Source: Rhodoligotrophos appendicifer
GTDB lineage: Bacteria > Pseudomonadota > Alphaproteobacteria > Rhizobiales > Im1
Direction of reading: 5' to 3'
Length of the DNA stretch: 64,000 nt
NCBI RefSeq assembly: GCF_007474605.1
Contig: NZ_VHKL01000005.1
Coordinates: 414,874-478,873, forward strand
Part shown: positions 1-11,278 of the stretch, one piece after another
How the letters are laid out: the number at the start of each line of letters is the position of its first letter
Numbering within the stretch: position 1 is the first letter of the stretch
Position numbers and translations under genes: made by a program
Notes under the pieces: generated by a model
The model's database searches: none
What the model saw: the letters and a program-made list of their open reading frames with translations, nothing else
Told to the model about the DNA's origin: nothing

Positions 1-1
1 G

Positions 2-226
2 GCGGAAACCCATTGGGAGAACATCGCCGCCGGCGCCAGCGCCTTCACGCACAGCCCCAAGGCCCTGGTGGAATGGGCGCCCATCGCGGAAGATCTGAAG
101 AAATACGACCGTGAGATCGTCGAGAGCTCGATGCGCTTCGCCTGGAACGAGATCCGCGAGGATTTCCGCAACCGGACCGATGCGCCGGCCGTCCTTGCCG
201 ATTGGTACCGGAAGCCGCAGGGCTAA
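2..226 (+). CDS. C-terminal part of an unrecognised protein (5' end outside window)
   Basis: The frame is open from the left edge of the window and ends with TAA at 224-226, giving 74 residues of a protein tail rich in charged and aromatic residues (for example WAPIAEDLKKYDREI and SSMRFAWNEIREDF). Codon third positions are mostly G or C, like the neighbouring genes, which supports real coding. I do not recognise the family. It converges on moeA, with only 11 bases between the two stop codons, so it is not part of the trp/moa operon. Confidence 0.6.
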   Translation, partial: AETHWENIAAGASAFTHSPKALVEWAPIAEDLKKYDREIVESSMRFAWNEIREDFRNRTDAPAVLADWYRKPQG

Positions 227-237
227 GCGGCAACGAC

Positions 238-1443
238 TCAGAAGTCGAGCCGCAGGATCTCCACCGCGCTGCCGGCCTCCGCGGTGGGGGCATGGGGCGG
301 CCGGATGATCAGGCAGTCGGCATTGGCGAGGCTGCGCTGCATGGAGCTGTCCTGGATCTCCATGGCCCGGGCGCAGAGCCGTCCGCCGGCGTCCCGCACG
401 AGCTTCGCCCGGATATAGTCTTGCCGCTCGTCATTGGCCTTGAGCCCCTCCGCCAGCGGCACGGTCTCGACATCGTCGCCGGCGGTACGACCGAGCAGCG
501 CCATCATCAGCGGATGCAGGAACACCCGGGCGCAGACCAGGGCCGAGACGGGGTTGCCCGGCAGGCCCAGGACCCGCTTTCCCTCCAGATGGCCGAACAT
601 CAGCGGCTTCCCCGGCCGGATCGCCAGCCGCCAGAAGGCGAGCTTCAGGCCCGATCGGACCAGCGCCTCCTGGACCAGGTCGTGATCGCCCACCGAGGCG
701 CCGCCGATGGTGACCAGCACATCGGCATCGAGGCCCCGCTCGATGGCAGCCTCCAGTGCCGGAAGCGTGTCGCCGACGATGCCCAGATCGACGGCCAGCC
801 CTCCAAAACTGCGTACGAAGCTGCTGAGAGCATGATTGTTCGAGGACAGGATCTGGTCGTCGCGGGGCAGCGAGCCCGGCTCCACCAACTCGTCCCCGGT
901 CGGCAGGATGGCGATCACCGGCTTGCGCCGCACCGCGAGATGCGCCTGGTTGGCGGAAGCCGCGAGCCCGATATGCCGCGCCGTCAGCAGAGTCCCCGCC
1001 GCGATCAGCATGTCGCCGCGGGCGACGTCCAACCCCTTCTTCCGGATGTGGCGCGGCCGCGATTCCGCTTCGTTCACTTGCACCCTGTCGCCATCGGCGG
1101 TGACGTTTTCCTGGACCACCACGGCATCTGCGCCCTCCGGCACGGGAGCACCGGTGAAGATGCGCACGGCCTCTCCCGGCTTCAGCCGCTCGGCAAACCC
1201 GTGTCCCGCGCGGGAGAGGCCCACCAGCTTGAGCATCGGCGTCTTGCCCACCACGTCTTCGAAGCGGACGGCGTAACCATCCATGGCGGAGGCATGGAAC
1301 GGCGGCTGATCGCGCTCTGCGATGACCGGCATGGCCAGCGTCCGCCCCAACGCGTCATCCAGCGCGACGATCTCCTCGCCCACGGGCACCACGTCCGCAA
1401 GGATCTGGCGCAACGCGTCTTTCACGGGCAGGAGGTTTGCCAT
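238..1443 (-). CDS. moeA: molybdopterin molybdenumtransferase MoeA
   Basis: MoeA inserts molybdate into adenylylated molybdopterin, the last step of molybdenum cofactor synthesis in the cytoplasm. The 401-residue length fits the family. Visible motifs are PPFHASAMDGYAV near residue 48, IFTGAPVPEGADAVV near 95, ILPTGDELV near 180, GGASVGDHD near 245 and GLPGNPVSA near 290, the standard MoeA landmarks. The start ATG lies one base after the moaC stop, so the two are very probably translated from one mRNA. It is the last gene of the run ppiD-trpE-trpG-trpD-trpC-moaC-moeA. No truncation or odd residues were seen. Confidence 0.96.
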   Translation of the reverse strand: MANLLPVKDALRQILADVVPVGEEIVALDDALGRTLAMPVIAERDQPPFHASAMDGYAVRFEDVVGKTPMLKLVGLSRAGHGFAERLKPGEAVRIFTGAPVPEGADAVVVQENVTADGDRVQVNEAESRPRHIRKKGLDVARGDMLIAAGTLLTARHIGLAASANQAHLAVRRKPVIAILPTGDELVEPGSLPRDDQILSSNNHALSSFVRSFGGLAVDLGIVGDTLPALEAAIERGLDADVLVTIGGASVGDHDLVQEALVRSGLKLAFWRLAIRPGKPLMFGHLEGKRVLGLPGNPVSALVCARVFLHPLMMALLGRTAGDDVETVPLAEGLKANDERQDYIRAKLVRDAGGRLCARAMEIQDSSMQRSLANADCLIIRPPHAPTAEAGSAVEILRLDF

Positions 1444-1444
1444 C

Positions 1445-1930
1445 TCAGCCTTCTTGGTAATGTCCGGATTTCCCGCCGAGCTTCTCGATGACGCGGATGT
1501 CGCCGATGCGCATGCCGCGATCCACCGCCTTGCACATGTCGTAGAGGGTGAGGCAGGCGACGCTCACCGCCGTCAGCGCTTCCATCTCGACCCCGGTCTT
1601 GCCATTGACCTTGACCCGGGCGGTGACGTCGATCCGCGAGGCGTCGCGGTCGACCTCGAACTCGACAACGGCCTTCGTGATGCCGAGCGGATGGCACAGG
1701 GGAATCAGCTCGTGGGTGCGTTTGGCGGCCATGATCCCGGCGATGCGGGCGGTGGCGATGACGTCGCCCTTTTCGGCGTCTCCGGCGAGGATCATCGCCA
1801 GGGTTTCCGGCTTCATCCAGACGCTGCCGCCGGCCAGCGCCATGCGCGCCGTCTCCGCCTTGTCCGAGACGTCGACCATCATCGCCCGGCCCTTGTCGTC
1901 GAGATGGGTGAGGCCGCGGGACTCTGTCAT
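1445..1930 (-). CDS. moaC: cyclic pyranopterin monophosphate synthase MoaC
   Basis: MoaC acts with MoaA in the first stage of molybdenum cofactor synthesis, converting the cyclic GTP-derived intermediate to cyclic pyranopterin monophosphate. The 161-residue protein carries [13 protein letters not shown] near residues 69-81 and [19 protein letters not shown] followed by MCKAVD near 112-136; the Asp and Lys of YDMCKA are the catalytic residues known for the family. Its ATG overlaps the trpC stop by four bases (ATGA), indicating translational coupling with the tryptophan genes. The pairing of moaC with trpC and moeA is common in rhizobia-type Alphaproteobacteria. Confidence 0.97.
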   Translation of the reverse strand: MTESRGLTHLDDKGRAMMVDVSDKAETARMALAGGSVWMKPETLAMILAGDAEKGDVIATARIAGIMAAKRTHELIPLCHPLGITKAVVEFEVDRDASRIDVTARVKVNGKTGVEMEALTAVSVACLTLYDMCKAVDRGMRIGDIRVIEKLGGKSGHYQEG

Positions 1931-2745
1931 GATGAGCCTTCCTTGTCGCTGCTTGCGCCCTGGAGCAGCATCCGCGTCGCCGCGGCGACGTCGTCCTGCC
2001 GCATCAGGCTCTCGCCCACCAGGAAGCTCAAGACATGGGCGCGCGCCAGCCGCTCGAGATCGGCCGTCGTGAAAATCCCGCTCTCCCCTACGATCATCCG
2101 GTCCCTCGGGATCATCGGTGCAAGCCGCTCGGTGGTCTCTAGCCGCACCTCGAAGGTTTTCAGGTCGCGGTTGTTGATGCCGATCAGCGGCGAGTCGAGC
2201 CGCAGGGCGAGCGCGAGTTCCGCCTCGTCATGCACCTCCACCAGCACGTCCATCCCGTACTCAAAGGCTGCGGCCTCGATCTCCCTGGCGAGGGCGTCGT
2301 CGATCATCGCCATGATGATCAGGATGCAGTCCGCACCCCACACCCTGGCTTCCGCGACCTGGTAGGGATCGAGCAGGAAGTCCTTGCGCAGCAGGGGAAG
2401 GGCGACGGCTGAGTGGATCTCTCGGAGATAGGTGAGGTCGCCCTGGAACGAGGGTCCATCCGTGAGCACCGACAGGCACGTCGCGCCGCCGGCTTCATAG
2501 GCCTGTGCAAGGGCAACGGGGTCGAAGTCGGCGCGAATCACGCCCTTGGACGGGCTTGCCTTTTTGATTTCCGCGATGAGCGCGAAGGACCCGTTTCGGA
2601 CCCGCTCCTGGAGATGGCGGGCGAAACCGCGGCACGCCCCGGCCTCGCGCGCATCCCGGTCCAGGGCCGCAAAGCTCGTCCGCGCTTTGCTGGAGGCGAC
2701 CTCCTCGCGCTTATAGGAGGCGATTCTGTCCAGGATGGTGGTCAT
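1927..2745 (-). CDS. trpC: indole-3-glycerol phosphate synthase
   Basis: TrpC closes the indole ring by converting carboxyphenylaminodeoxyribulose phosphate to indole-3-glycerol phosphate. The start is placed at the Met of [16 protein letters not shown], 11 bases after the trpD stop; the frame is open for 21 more codons upstream, but these overlap trpD and do not look like the family. The resulting 272 residues fit monofunctional TrpC, with no fused TrpF domain. Seen are [11 protein letters not shown] (phosphate and catalytic Lys region), LLRKDFL and [12 protein letters not shown]. The stop overlaps the moaC start. Confidence 0.96.
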   Translation of the reverse strand: MTTILDRIASYKREEVASSKARTSFAALDRDAREAGACRGFARHLQERVRNGSFALIAEIKKASPSKGVIRADFDPVALAQAYEAGGATCLSVLTDGPSFQGDLTYLREIHSAVALPLLRKDFLLDPYQVAEARVWGADCILIIMAMIDDALAREIEAAAFEYGMDVLVEVHDEAELALALRLDSPLIGINNRDLKTFEVRLETTERLAPMIPRDRMIVGESGIFTTADLERLARAHVLSFLVGESLMRQDDVAAATRMLLQGASSDKEGSS

Positions 2746-2755
2746 CGGCCTGTCG

Positions 2756-3772
2756 CTATTCCTTGTTCGAGATGAAGACGAGCTGCTCCAGCACGGTCGC
2801 CGCAGCACCCGAGTCGATGGCCTCGGCGGCCAGGGCGACGCCGTCCTTCAATGTCGCGCATTTGTCGGCGACCACGAGAGCGCCGGCTGTCGTCAGCAGC
2901 ACGATGTCGCGAAACGCACTGCGGCCGCCCGCCAGCACGGTACGGATGGCTGCGGCATTCTGCTCGGCGTCCCCACCCCGAATCTCCTCCAGCGACGCCC
3001 GCGAAAGTCCGGCATCTTCGGGAGTGATCTCGAAGCTCCTCACCGCGCCGTCCTTCAACTCCGCCACATAGGTCGTGCCCGTGATCGTGATCTCGTCGAG
3101 ACCGTCGGAGCCATGGGTGATCCAGACGCGGTCGGATCCGAGATTGCGAAGGACATGAGCCAGGGGTTCGACCCAGGCGCGCGCATAGACGCCGACCACC
3201 TGTCGCTTGACGCCGGCGGGATTGGAGAGGGGGCCGAGGAGGTTGAAGATGGTTCTTGTGCCGAGCTCCACCCGGGATGGGCCCACATGGCGCATGGCGG
3301 CGTGATGGGCGGGGGCAAACATGAAGCCCACGCCTGCGCCCTCTATGCATTCCTGGATCTTCGCCGGCGATGTATCGATATTGACCCCCAGCGCCATCAA
3401 GGCGTCTGCGGCCCCCGATTTCGAGGACAAGGCTCGGTTGCCGTGTTTCGCGATCCTGAGCCCGGCGCCGGCCGCGACCAAAGCCGAGCAGGTGGAGATG
3501 TTGAAGGTTCGGCTGCCGTCGCCGCCGGTGCCGACGATGTCGAGGGCATCGGCCGGGGCACTCACGCGCGTCATCTTGGAGCGCATGGTCTCCACCGCGC
3601 CGGTGATCTCGTCGATCGTTTCGCCGCGGACCCGCAGCGCCATGAGGAAGCCGCCGATTTGCGACGGCGTCGCAGCCCCCGACATCATGATGTCGAAGGC
3701 CTGCTGGGCCTCCTCCCGGCTCAGGGGCTGCCCGTCTGCGGCTTTGGCGATCAGAGGCTTGAAGTCGGTCAT
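2756..3772 (-). CDS. trpD: anthranilate phosphoribosyltransferase
   Basis: TrpD transfers phosphoribose from PRPP to anthranilate, the second step of tryptophan synthesis. The 338-residue protein has the glycine-rich PRPP loop GTGGDG near residue 81, followed by [15 protein letters not shown] and [20 protein letters not shown], which are typical of the family. Its start overlaps the trpG stop by four bases (3769-3772), so TrpG and TrpD are separate, translationally coupled proteins rather than the fused form seen in enterobacteria. Confidence 0.97.
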   Translation of the reverse strand: MTDFKPLIAKAADGQPLSREEAQQAFDIMMSGAATPSQIGGFLMALRVRGETIDEITGAVETMRSKMTRVSAPADALDIVGTGGDGSRTFNISTCSALVAAGAGLRIAKHGNRALSSKSGAADALMALGVNIDTSPAKIQECIEGAGVGFMFAPAHHAAMRHVGPSRVELGTRTIFNLLGPLSNPAGVKRQVVGVYARAWVEPLAHVLRNLGSDRVWITHGSDGLDEITITGTTYVAELKDGAVRSFEITPEDAGLSRASLEEIRGGDAEQNAAAIRTVLAGGRSAFRDIVLLTTAGALVVADKCATLKDGVALAAEAIDSGAAATVLEQLVFISNKE

Positions 3773-4353
3773 TGCTTCGCGGTCACACCGGCGAGGTCCA
3801 GGAAATTGCGCAGCAGCTGGTGGCCATGTTCGGAGGCGATGCTCTCGGGGTGAAACTGGACCCCATGCACGGGATGCGCCTTGTGCTGCAGCCCCATGAT
3901 GAGTCCGTCCTCCGTCTCGGCCGTGATCATCAGCGCGTCCGGCAGGCTGTCGCGATCCACGATCAGCGAATGATAGCGCGTGGCCTGGAAGTCGCTGTTG
4001 ATGCCGCGGAATACGCCCTGACCCTCATGGTGGATCTTGGACAGTTTCCCATGCATGACATGGGGTGCGCGGATGACCTCGCCGCCATAGACCTGTCCGA
4101 TGGCCTGGTGGCCAAGACAGACGCCAAGAATGGGGATGCTCGGGCCGGCGCGCTCGACCAGCTCGACCGAGATCCCGGCCTCCTTCGGAGTGCAGGGACC
4201 GGGGGAAAGCACGATCGCCTCGGGCTTCAGCTCCATGACGCCGGAGGCCGAGATCTTGTCGTTGCGATAGACTTGAACCTCAGCGCCGAGTTCGCCCAGA
4301 TAATGCACCAGATTATAGGTGAAGCTGTCGTAATTATCGATGAGGACGAGCAT
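3769..4353 (-). CDS. trpG: anthranilate synthase component II (glutamine amidotransferase)
   Basis: TrpG supplies ammonia from glutamine to TrpE. It is a class I glutamine amidotransferase of 194 residues: the nucleophile is Cys79 in GVCLGHQ, and the His/Glu of the triad are His168 and Glu170 in QFHPES. The N-terminal [17 protein letters not shown] is characteristic. It is a stand-alone subunit, whereas Rhizobium and Sinorhizobium carry a fused TrpE-TrpG; this argues for a Hyphomicrobiales lineage outside Rhizobiaceae. It may also serve PabB, as in some bacteria, but nothing here shows that. Confidence 0.96.
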   Translation of the reverse strand: MLVLIDNYDSFTYNLVHYLGELGAEVQVYRNDKISASGVMELKPEAIVLSPGPCTPKEAGISVELVERAGPSIPILGVCLGHQAIGQVYGGEVIRAPHVMHGKLSKIHHEGQGVFRGINSDFQATRYHSLIVDRDSLPDALMITAETEDGLIMGLQHKAHPVHGVQFHPESIASEHGHQLLRNFLDLAGVTAKQ

Positions 4354-4383
4354 GGGCTTCCTCCACTGTGACGGGTTGGGGGG

Positions 4384-5904
4384 TCATTGTCCCATCCCGG
4401 CTTCCCCGGCGAAGCGCACCGCTTCTTCCGCAGCGCGGAACAAGGCCTTCGCCTTATTGACGCATTCCTGATGCTCGGCCTCCGGATCGCTGTCGGCGAC
4501 GATGCCGGCTCCGGCCTGGACATACATTTTTCCGCCTTTGAGAATGGCCGTTCTCAGGACGATGCAGGTGTCCATGTCGCCACTGGCTGAGAAATAGCCG
4601 ACGCAGCCGGCATAGGGGCCGCGCTTTTCCTTCTCCAGCTCCGCGATGATTTCCATGGCCCGAACCTTTGGGGCGCCCGACACCGTTCCCGCCGGAAACC
4701 CCGCCACCAGGGCGTCGATCGCATCATAATGGGGATCGAGCTCGCCTTCCACATGCGAGACGATGTGCATGACCTGGCTGTAGAATTCCAACGCGAACTG
4801 GTCCGTGACCTCGACCGTGCCGATCTTTGCCACCCGCCCCACGTCGTTGCGGCCGAGGTCGAGCAGCATGAGGTGCTCCGCCCGCTCCTTCGGATCGGCC
4901 AGCAGTTCCTTCGCCCGCGCTTGATCCTCCGCCGGGTTGGAGCCGCGCGGCCGGGTGCCCGCCAGCGGCCGGATGGTGACCTGGCCTTCGCGCACGCGCA
5001 CGAGGATTTCGGGGCTCGAGCCGATGATGGAGAAATCGCCGAAATTCAGGAAATAGAGAAACGGGGAGGGATTGACCCGCCGCAGCGCCCGGTAGAGCGA
5101 CAAGGGGCTGAGGCCGAAAGGTGCCTCGAACCGCTGGCTGAGGACGACTTGGAAGATGTCGCCGGCGAGGATGTAGTCCTTGGCCCGGCGGACCATCTCG
5201 CGGAATTCATCCGCTGAGGTGTTCGATGCGGCCGGCTGCACCGGTGCCACGTCCGCTTCGATGTGAAGATTGTGGTCGAGCGGACGGTTCAGCGCCGCCA
5301 TCACGTCGCTTAGCCGCTCCTGTGCCCGCGCATAGGCGGCTTTCGCCTTGACCGAGGGGAGGGGGAAGACCGGCGTGACGATGGTCACTTCATCCTTCAC
5401 AGAATCGAAGATGGCCATGATCGTGGGCCTGATCAGGATGCTGTCCGGGACGGCGAGGACGTCCGGGCCCGGCTCCGGCAGCCGCTCCATGAACCCCACC
5501 ATGTCGTAGCCCATATAGCCCAGGACGCCGGCCGCCATGGGAGGCAGATCGGCGGGCAGGTCGATGCGGGACTCCGCCATGAGCTCTCGCAGGGCGTTGA
5601 GCGGTGCCTCGGCGATTTCCACGAAGGGCCCCTCGGGATCGGCCAAGGCTCCCCGATTGATGAAGGTCTTGCCGTTCTCCACCTTCCAGATGAGGTCCGG
5701 CTTGATGCCGATGATCGAGTAACGGCCGCGCACGGCGCCGCCTTCTACGGATTCCAGCAGCAGGCTGTAGGGTTCATGGCGTGCGATTTTGAGCATCGCC
5801 GAGACCGGCGTCTCCAGGTCTGCGACGAGACGCGCCGAAACGACCTGCGCCTCGCCCCGCTCATAGAGGCGGGCAAAGGCTTCGTAGTCTGGTGTGGAAA
5901 GCAT
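4384..5904 (-). CDS. trpE: anthranilate synthase component I
   Basis: TrpE converts chorismate to anthranilate with ammonia from TrpG and is the committed, tryptophan-inhibited step. The 506-residue protein has the N-terminal LLLESVEGG and GRYSIIG elements that form the tryptophan feedback pocket in known TrpE proteins, and the C-terminal chorismate-binding core with SSPEILVRV, IRPLAGTRPRG, LLDLGRNDVGRV and AGAGIVADSDPEAEHQE. It starts 35 bases after the ppiD stop, so no room exists for a trp leader peptide or attenuator directly in front of it; transcription probably enters from the ppiD promoter. Confidence 0.97.
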   Translation of the reverse strand: MLSTPDYEAFARLYERGEAQVVSARLVADLETPVSAMLKIARHEPYSLLLESVEGGAVRGRYSIIGIKPDLIWKVENGKTFINRGALADPEGPFVEIAEAPLNALRELMAESRIDLPADLPPMAAGVLGYMGYDMVGFMERLPEPGPDVLAVPDSILIRPTIMAIFDSVKDEVTIVTPVFPLPSVKAKAAYARAQERLSDVMAALNRPLDHNLHIEADVAPVQPAASNTSADEFREMVRRAKDYILAGDIFQVVLSQRFEAPFGLSPLSLYRALRRVNPSPFLYFLNFGDFSIIGSSPEILVRVREGQVTIRPLAGTRPRGSNPAEDQARAKELLADPKERAEHLMLLDLGRNDVGRVAKIGTVEVTDQFALEFYSQVMHIVSHVEGELDPHYDAIDALVAGFPAGTVSGAPKVRAMEIIAELEKEKRGPYAGCVGYFSASGDMDTCIVLRTAILKGGKMYVQAGAGIVADSDPEAEHQECVNKAKALFRAAEEAVRFAGEAGMGQ

Positions 5905-5939
5905 GATGTCACGTCACTGGATGGAGGGCAGGGGATTGG

Positions 5940-7835
5940 TCAGGATTGCGGTGAACTGATCCTCGACCAAACCTCATTGTTCATCGTGACGCCCAGATCC
6001 TTCTCCAGGTCGGCGACATATTCGCCGAAGATATCGCCGGACAGGCTCTGCTCGAGCGTCCGTTGCAGCGCGGCGGCCTGCGGTCCGTCCGGATCGAATG
6101 CCGGGACGGCGATCTTCGTGGTCTGGATGAGCTGCGTGGTCTTTGTCTCCGGGTCGTTGGCGACCCCCACGCCGCCTTCGGGTGTGGCGAACAGGGCGGC
6201 GACGCCGGCCTTGGTCAAGCCGGGCGCTTCGCCATTGCGTTTGAGGGGGGGGGTGGTTTGGGGAGCCAGGGATAGCTCCTGCGCCAGTTGATCGAAGCTC
6301 TTCGCACCGCTGCGGACCTCGGTAGCGTAACCCTCGGCCTTCGCCCTCAAGGCCTCGCCGGCACGCTCTGTGGAGATGAGCTTGATGATCTCGGGCCGCA
6401 CCTCGTCCACGGACTTCGCCGCTTCAGGCGAGATGTCCGCGACGTCGAACCAGACGAAGCCCTCGTCTTCGGTGCTGACGGGATCGTTCTCGACCCCCAC
6501 ATCGCTCTCGAAGGCGGCTGCCACGACGCGGTCGAGGGCAGGCAGATTGGTGATCGGCGCCCCGTCCGGGCCCTTGCCGCTGCGGTCGACCCCATCGATC
6601 TGCAGGACCGGCAGGTTCATCTTCTCGGCGGCCTCGCGCAGGCTCGCACCGCTTGCCCGTTCATCTTCGAACTCATCGTGAAGCGTCCCGATCCGATCCG
6701 TGGCCTTTGCGACCTTGAGCGACTGGAGCAGCTTGTCCCTCACCTCGGCCAGGGGCGTCACCTGCCCGGGTTGGATGTCGGTCACTTTCAGCAGCATGAC
6801 CGAAAGCCGTCCCTCGACGGGCTGGCTGACCTGGTCCTTCTGGAGGGAGAAGGCGGCGTCGGCGAGCGCCGTGTCCGGGATCTGTCGCTTGGTGACCAGA
6901 CCCATGGTGTAATCCGCCTCCGTCAGCCCCTGCTCCTTCGCGAGGGCGACGAAATCGGCCCCCGATTGCAGCTTGGCGCGCGCGGCCCGGGCGGCGGCCT
7001 CGTCCGCAAAGGCCATCTGCAGGACTTGGCGCTTCTCCGGCACCGAGAACTGGTCCAGCCGCTGTTGATAGGCGGCCTCGACTTCGGCCTCCGGAATCTC
7101 GATGCCTTTGGCGACGTCCTCCGGCTCCATCGCCACCACGGTCAGGGTGCGGAACTCCGGCGCAGTGAAGCTGCGCTTGTGCTCATTGTAGTACTCGGTG
7201 ATCTCCGCCTCGGTCGGCGCGGGAATGTTTTCGAGGGTCGGGGCGGGCAGGGTGATATAGGTGCCGACGCGTTCGCTGGCCTGGTTCTCGAAGGCCGCCT
7301 TGATCAGGGTCTCCGGCACCTGGAACTGGCGATCGACGGCGCTGGCGATGGACTCCCGCAGCATTTGCGTCCGCTCGAGCTCGAGGTACTGGGCCTCGGT
7401 CAGGCCGTTCGCCCTCAGCACTTGCAGGAAAGTGCTGCGATCGAACTCGCCGCGCGGGTTGCGGAAGGCGGGGATCCGGGCCGCCCGCTCGGCAATGGCG
7501 ATGTCGGGCACGGCCAATCCAAGGTTCTGGGCCTGCACCTCGAGGGCGGTGTTTCGCACCATCTCGTTCAGCACCTGCAGGTCGAAGCCGAATTGCCGTG
7601 CCTCCTCGAGGGTGATGGACCGGCCGAGTCGTTGCGACAGCGACCGCATCTGCTGCTGCAGCGACTGCTGATACTGCTCGACCCCAATCTCGCGATCGCC
7701 GACCGTGGCCACGGCCACGTTGCGCGGCCCTGTGAAGATGTCCGAGACGCCCCAGACCGCGAAGCTCATCGCAATGAGCGCGATGAACAGTTTAGCCACC
7801 CAACCGGCGGCTTTGCTTCGCATGACAGAAAGCAT
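5940..7835 (-). CDS. ppiD: membrane-anchored peptidyl-prolyl isomerase/chaperone, PpiD (SurA-N) family
   Basis: PpiD-type proteins are anchored in the inner membrane and help newly exported proteins fold as they leave SecYEG. The 631 residues begin with a short cytoplasmic stretch and one membrane helix (about residues 13-33, KLFIALIAMSFAVWGVSDIF), followed by a long SurA_N-like periplasmic domain and a parvulin-type domain at about 260-355 (PEKRQVLQMAF to VMLLKVTDIQPG). The tail is rich in acidic and Thr/Gln residues. A second possible start is the Met at residue 5. It is the first gene of the trp/moa run and is divergent from tpiA, with about 220 bases between them that must hold both promoters. 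Confidence 0.93.
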   Translation of the reverse strand: MLSVMRSKAAGWVAKLFIALIAMSFAVWGVSDIFTGPRNVAVATVGDREIGVEQYQQSLQQQMRSLSQRLGRSITLEEARQFGFDLQVLNEMVRNTALEVQAQNLGLAVPDIAIAERAARIPAFRNPRGEFDRSTFLQVLRANGLTEAQYLELERTQMLRESIASAVDRQFQVPETLIKAAFENQASERVGTYITLPAPTLENIPAPTEAEITEYYNEHKRSFTAPEFRTLTVVAMEPEDVAKGIEIPEAEVEAAYQQRLDQFSVPEKRQVLQMAFADEAAARAARAKLQSGADFVALAKEQGLTEADYTMGLVTKRQIPDTALADAAFSLQKDQVSQPVEGRLSVMLLKVTDIQPGQVTPLAEVRDKLLQSLKVAKATDRIGTLHDEFEDERASGASLREAAEKMNLPVLQIDGVDRSGKGPDGAPITNLPALDRVVAAAFESDVGVENDPVSTEDEGFVWFDVADISPEAAKSVDEVRPEIIKLISTERAGEALRAKAEGYATEVRSGAKSFDQLAQELSLAPQTTPPLKRNGEAPGLTKAGVAALFATPEGGVGVANDPETKTTQLIQTTKIAVPAFDPDGPQAAALQRTLEQSLSGDIFGEYVADLEKDLGVTMNNEVWSRISSPQS

Positions 7836-8055
7836 CTCTCGGGTCCCAACCTTGCAGGCGCGCCAAAACCCTTCTCCGGCGCGGAGGCCGCATCATATGG
7901 ATCGCGTGCCCTGGGGGCAAGTCCAGCGCCCCACACATATGTGCAATTGATTGCGGATGCTTGCGTCTTTAGGACGTACGGGCTTCACTGTCGCCCTGGG
8001 GACAGGCGCGGGGGTCGGATCCGTCCTCTCGCGGGATCTAAAACATGGATGGAGA

Positions 8056-8820
8056 ATGGTTGCCACAACCCTAATGCCGCTCGTCGTCGGCAACTGGAAA
8101 ATGCATGGCCTATCGGCCTCGCTTGCCGAAATCCGCTTGCTGGCCGCCATGCTGGAGGGCGTGGAACTGGCATGCGACGTCGCGATCTGCCCTCCGGCGA
8201 CGCTGCTGCGGTCGGTCTCCGAGGCTCTGGAGGAGAGCGTCATCGCCGTCGGGGGTCAGGATTGCCGTCCCGAGCCCTCCGGTGCCTACACCGGCGACGT
8301 CTCCGCCGAGATGATTCGCGACGCCGGCGCCACCCTGGTGATTGTTGGCCATTCCGAGCGGCGCGGTTTTCACGGGGAAACCGATGAGCTGGTGAGGGAG
8401 AAGGCTGCCGCTGCCCATCGCGCCGGTCTGGTGAGCATCATCTGTATCGGCGAGACGGAGGCCCAGCGCGATGCGGGAAACACCCTCGACGTCATCCGAA
8501 GCCAGCTCGATGGATCGGTGCCCGCGACGTCGACGGCGGGGAACACCGTGCTCGCCTATGAGCCCGTCTGGGCCATCGGCTCGGGCCGGACCCCGACGGA
8601 GGAGCAGATCGGCGAGGTTCATGATGTGATCCGCAGCCATCTGACCTCCGGCCTCGGCCGTGACGCGGACGAAATTCGGCTGCTCTATGGTGGCTCCATG
8701 AAGCCTCAGAACGCGGCATCCATTCTGAAAATTCCCAATGTGGACGGTGGTTTGGTGGGCCAAGCGAGCCTGAGTGCAAAGGACTTTCTTGGGATCATCG
8801 CGGTCTTTGCGCCGCTGTGA
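8056..8820 (+). CDS. tpiA: triose-phosphate isomerase
   Basis: TpiA interconverts dihydroxyacetone phosphate and glyceraldehyde-3-phosphate. From the chosen ATG at 8056 the protein is 254 residues, with Lys15 in GNWKM, His99 in VGHSERR and the catalytic Glu169 in AYEPVWAIG. The frame is open about 35 codons further upstream, but that sequence is not like the family. An alternative start is the ATG at 8074, giving MPLVVGNWK. No strong ribosome-binding site distinguishes the two; GGAGA sits immediately before 8056. It heads the run tpiA-secG-pyrG. Confidence 0.95.
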   Translation: MVATTLMPLVVGNWKMHGLSASLAEIRLLAAMLEGVELACDVAICPPATLLRSVSEALEESVIAVGGQDCRPEPSGAYTGDVSAEMIRDAGATLVIVGHSERRGFHGETDELVREKAAAAHRAGLVSIICIGETEAQRDAGNTLDVIRSQLDGSVPATSTAGNTVLAYEPVWAIGSGRTPTEEQIGEVHDVIRSHLTSGLGRDADEIRLLYGGSMKPQNAASILKIPNVDGGLVGQASLSAKDFLGIIAVFAPL

Positions 8821-8951
8821 ACATCCTGGTCGGATGCTTGATCTCGCACCGACGGGCGACCAAATGGCAGTTTGCACTGGGATATGTTTCGCGCTAAAGC
8901 CTGCCGCCGCGTGACGGCGCCGATCCTGGCGGCGCGAACTGGGTTGAGAAC

Positions 8952-9476
8952 ATGGAAGAGGTTATTCTCGTCATCCACCTGCTCGTGGCGATCGGTCTCG
9001 TCGCGGTCGTGCTCTTGCAGCGCTCCGAGGGCGGCGCTCTGGGCATCGGTGGCGGCGGCGGCGGGTCCATGTTCTCCAGTCGCGGTGCTGCGAATCTTCT
9101 CACGCGGGCCACGGCCATTCTCGCGGCCATGTTCTTTGTCACATCCATGGTGCTGACCCTCATTCACAGCCGTGGCGGCGGCGGTTCGGTCTTCGATCAA
9201 TTGATGCAGCGCGAGGCGCCTGCTGGCCAGGCCCCGGCGGGCGCACCGGCCGGCGGTGGCTCGGTGCTGCCGAATCTGCCATCAGCGCCCAGCTCATCGG
9301 CGCCGGCACCCACAGCGCCAAGCTCATCGGCACCGGCACCCACGGCGCCGAGCTCGTCAGCGCCGGGTTCATCGGCGCCGAGTTCATCGGCGCCGGCAAC
9401 GACGTCGCCAGCACCCTCGAGTGCACCGGCGTCACCTGCGAGCCCGGCTCAGCCGCAAGTTCCGGCGCCGAATTGA
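8952..9476 (+). CDS. secG: protein-export membrane protein SecG with long low-complexity tail
   Basis: SecG is the small non-essential subunit of the SecYEG translocon. The first 75 residues are a standard SecG: helix 1 (residues 3-22), the glycine-rich loop EGGALGIGGGGGGSMF, and helix 2 (about 49-71, ATAILAAMFFVTSMVLTLI). The remaining 100 residues are a Pro/Ala/Ser tail with repeated SSSAPAPTAP units, encoded by near-identical 30-base tandem repeats. The total of 174 residues is longer than the 75-130 usual for the family because of this tail. Position between tpiA and pyrG is conserved in the group. Confidence 0.95.
   Translation: MEEVILVIHLLVAIGLVAVVLLQRSEGGALGIGGGGGGSMFSSRGAANLLTRATAILAAMFFVTSMVLTLIHSRGGGGSVFDQLMQREAPAGQAPAGAPAGGGSVLPNLPSAPSSSAPAPTAPSSSAPAPTAPSSSAPGSSAPSSSAPATTSPAPSSAPASPASPAQPQVPAPN
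9291..9410 (+). repeat. 30-bp tandem repeats inside secG
   Basis: Units of 30 bases beginning AGCTCATCGG lie at 9291-9320 and 9321-9350 and differ at only two positions. A third, degraded unit starts at 9351, and shorter TCATCGGCGCCG copies continue to about 9400. They encode the repeated Ser-Ser-Ala-Pro-rich tail of SecG. Being in multiples of three, copy number can change without breaking the frame. Confidence 0.85.
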
Positions 9477-9513
9477 TGTCTGGTGAACACGACGCAAAAC
9501 CTCTTGCGCATAA

Positions 9514-11193
<1,680 letters not shown>

Positions 11194-11278
11194 CGGTCGG
11201 CCTTCAAATGGCCTTGGTCCTCCGTGATCAACCGATGCGAAAAGCGCGCTGGTGCGCGTCCTCGATGATGCAGGGCAG

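Noticed and set aside
202..1491. Plus-strand frame of 429 codons
   Set aside because: Antisense to moeA, which has full family motifs.
6288..8387. Long plus-strand open frame of 699 codons opposite ppiD
   Set aside because: It is antisense to the clear PpiD gene, shows Arg/Gly/His-rich low-quality protein, and arises from GC-rich codon bias on the other strand.
9291..9410. Direct repeats considered as a CRISPR array
   Set aside because: Units are contiguous without spacers, keep the secG frame and encode a repetitive tail.
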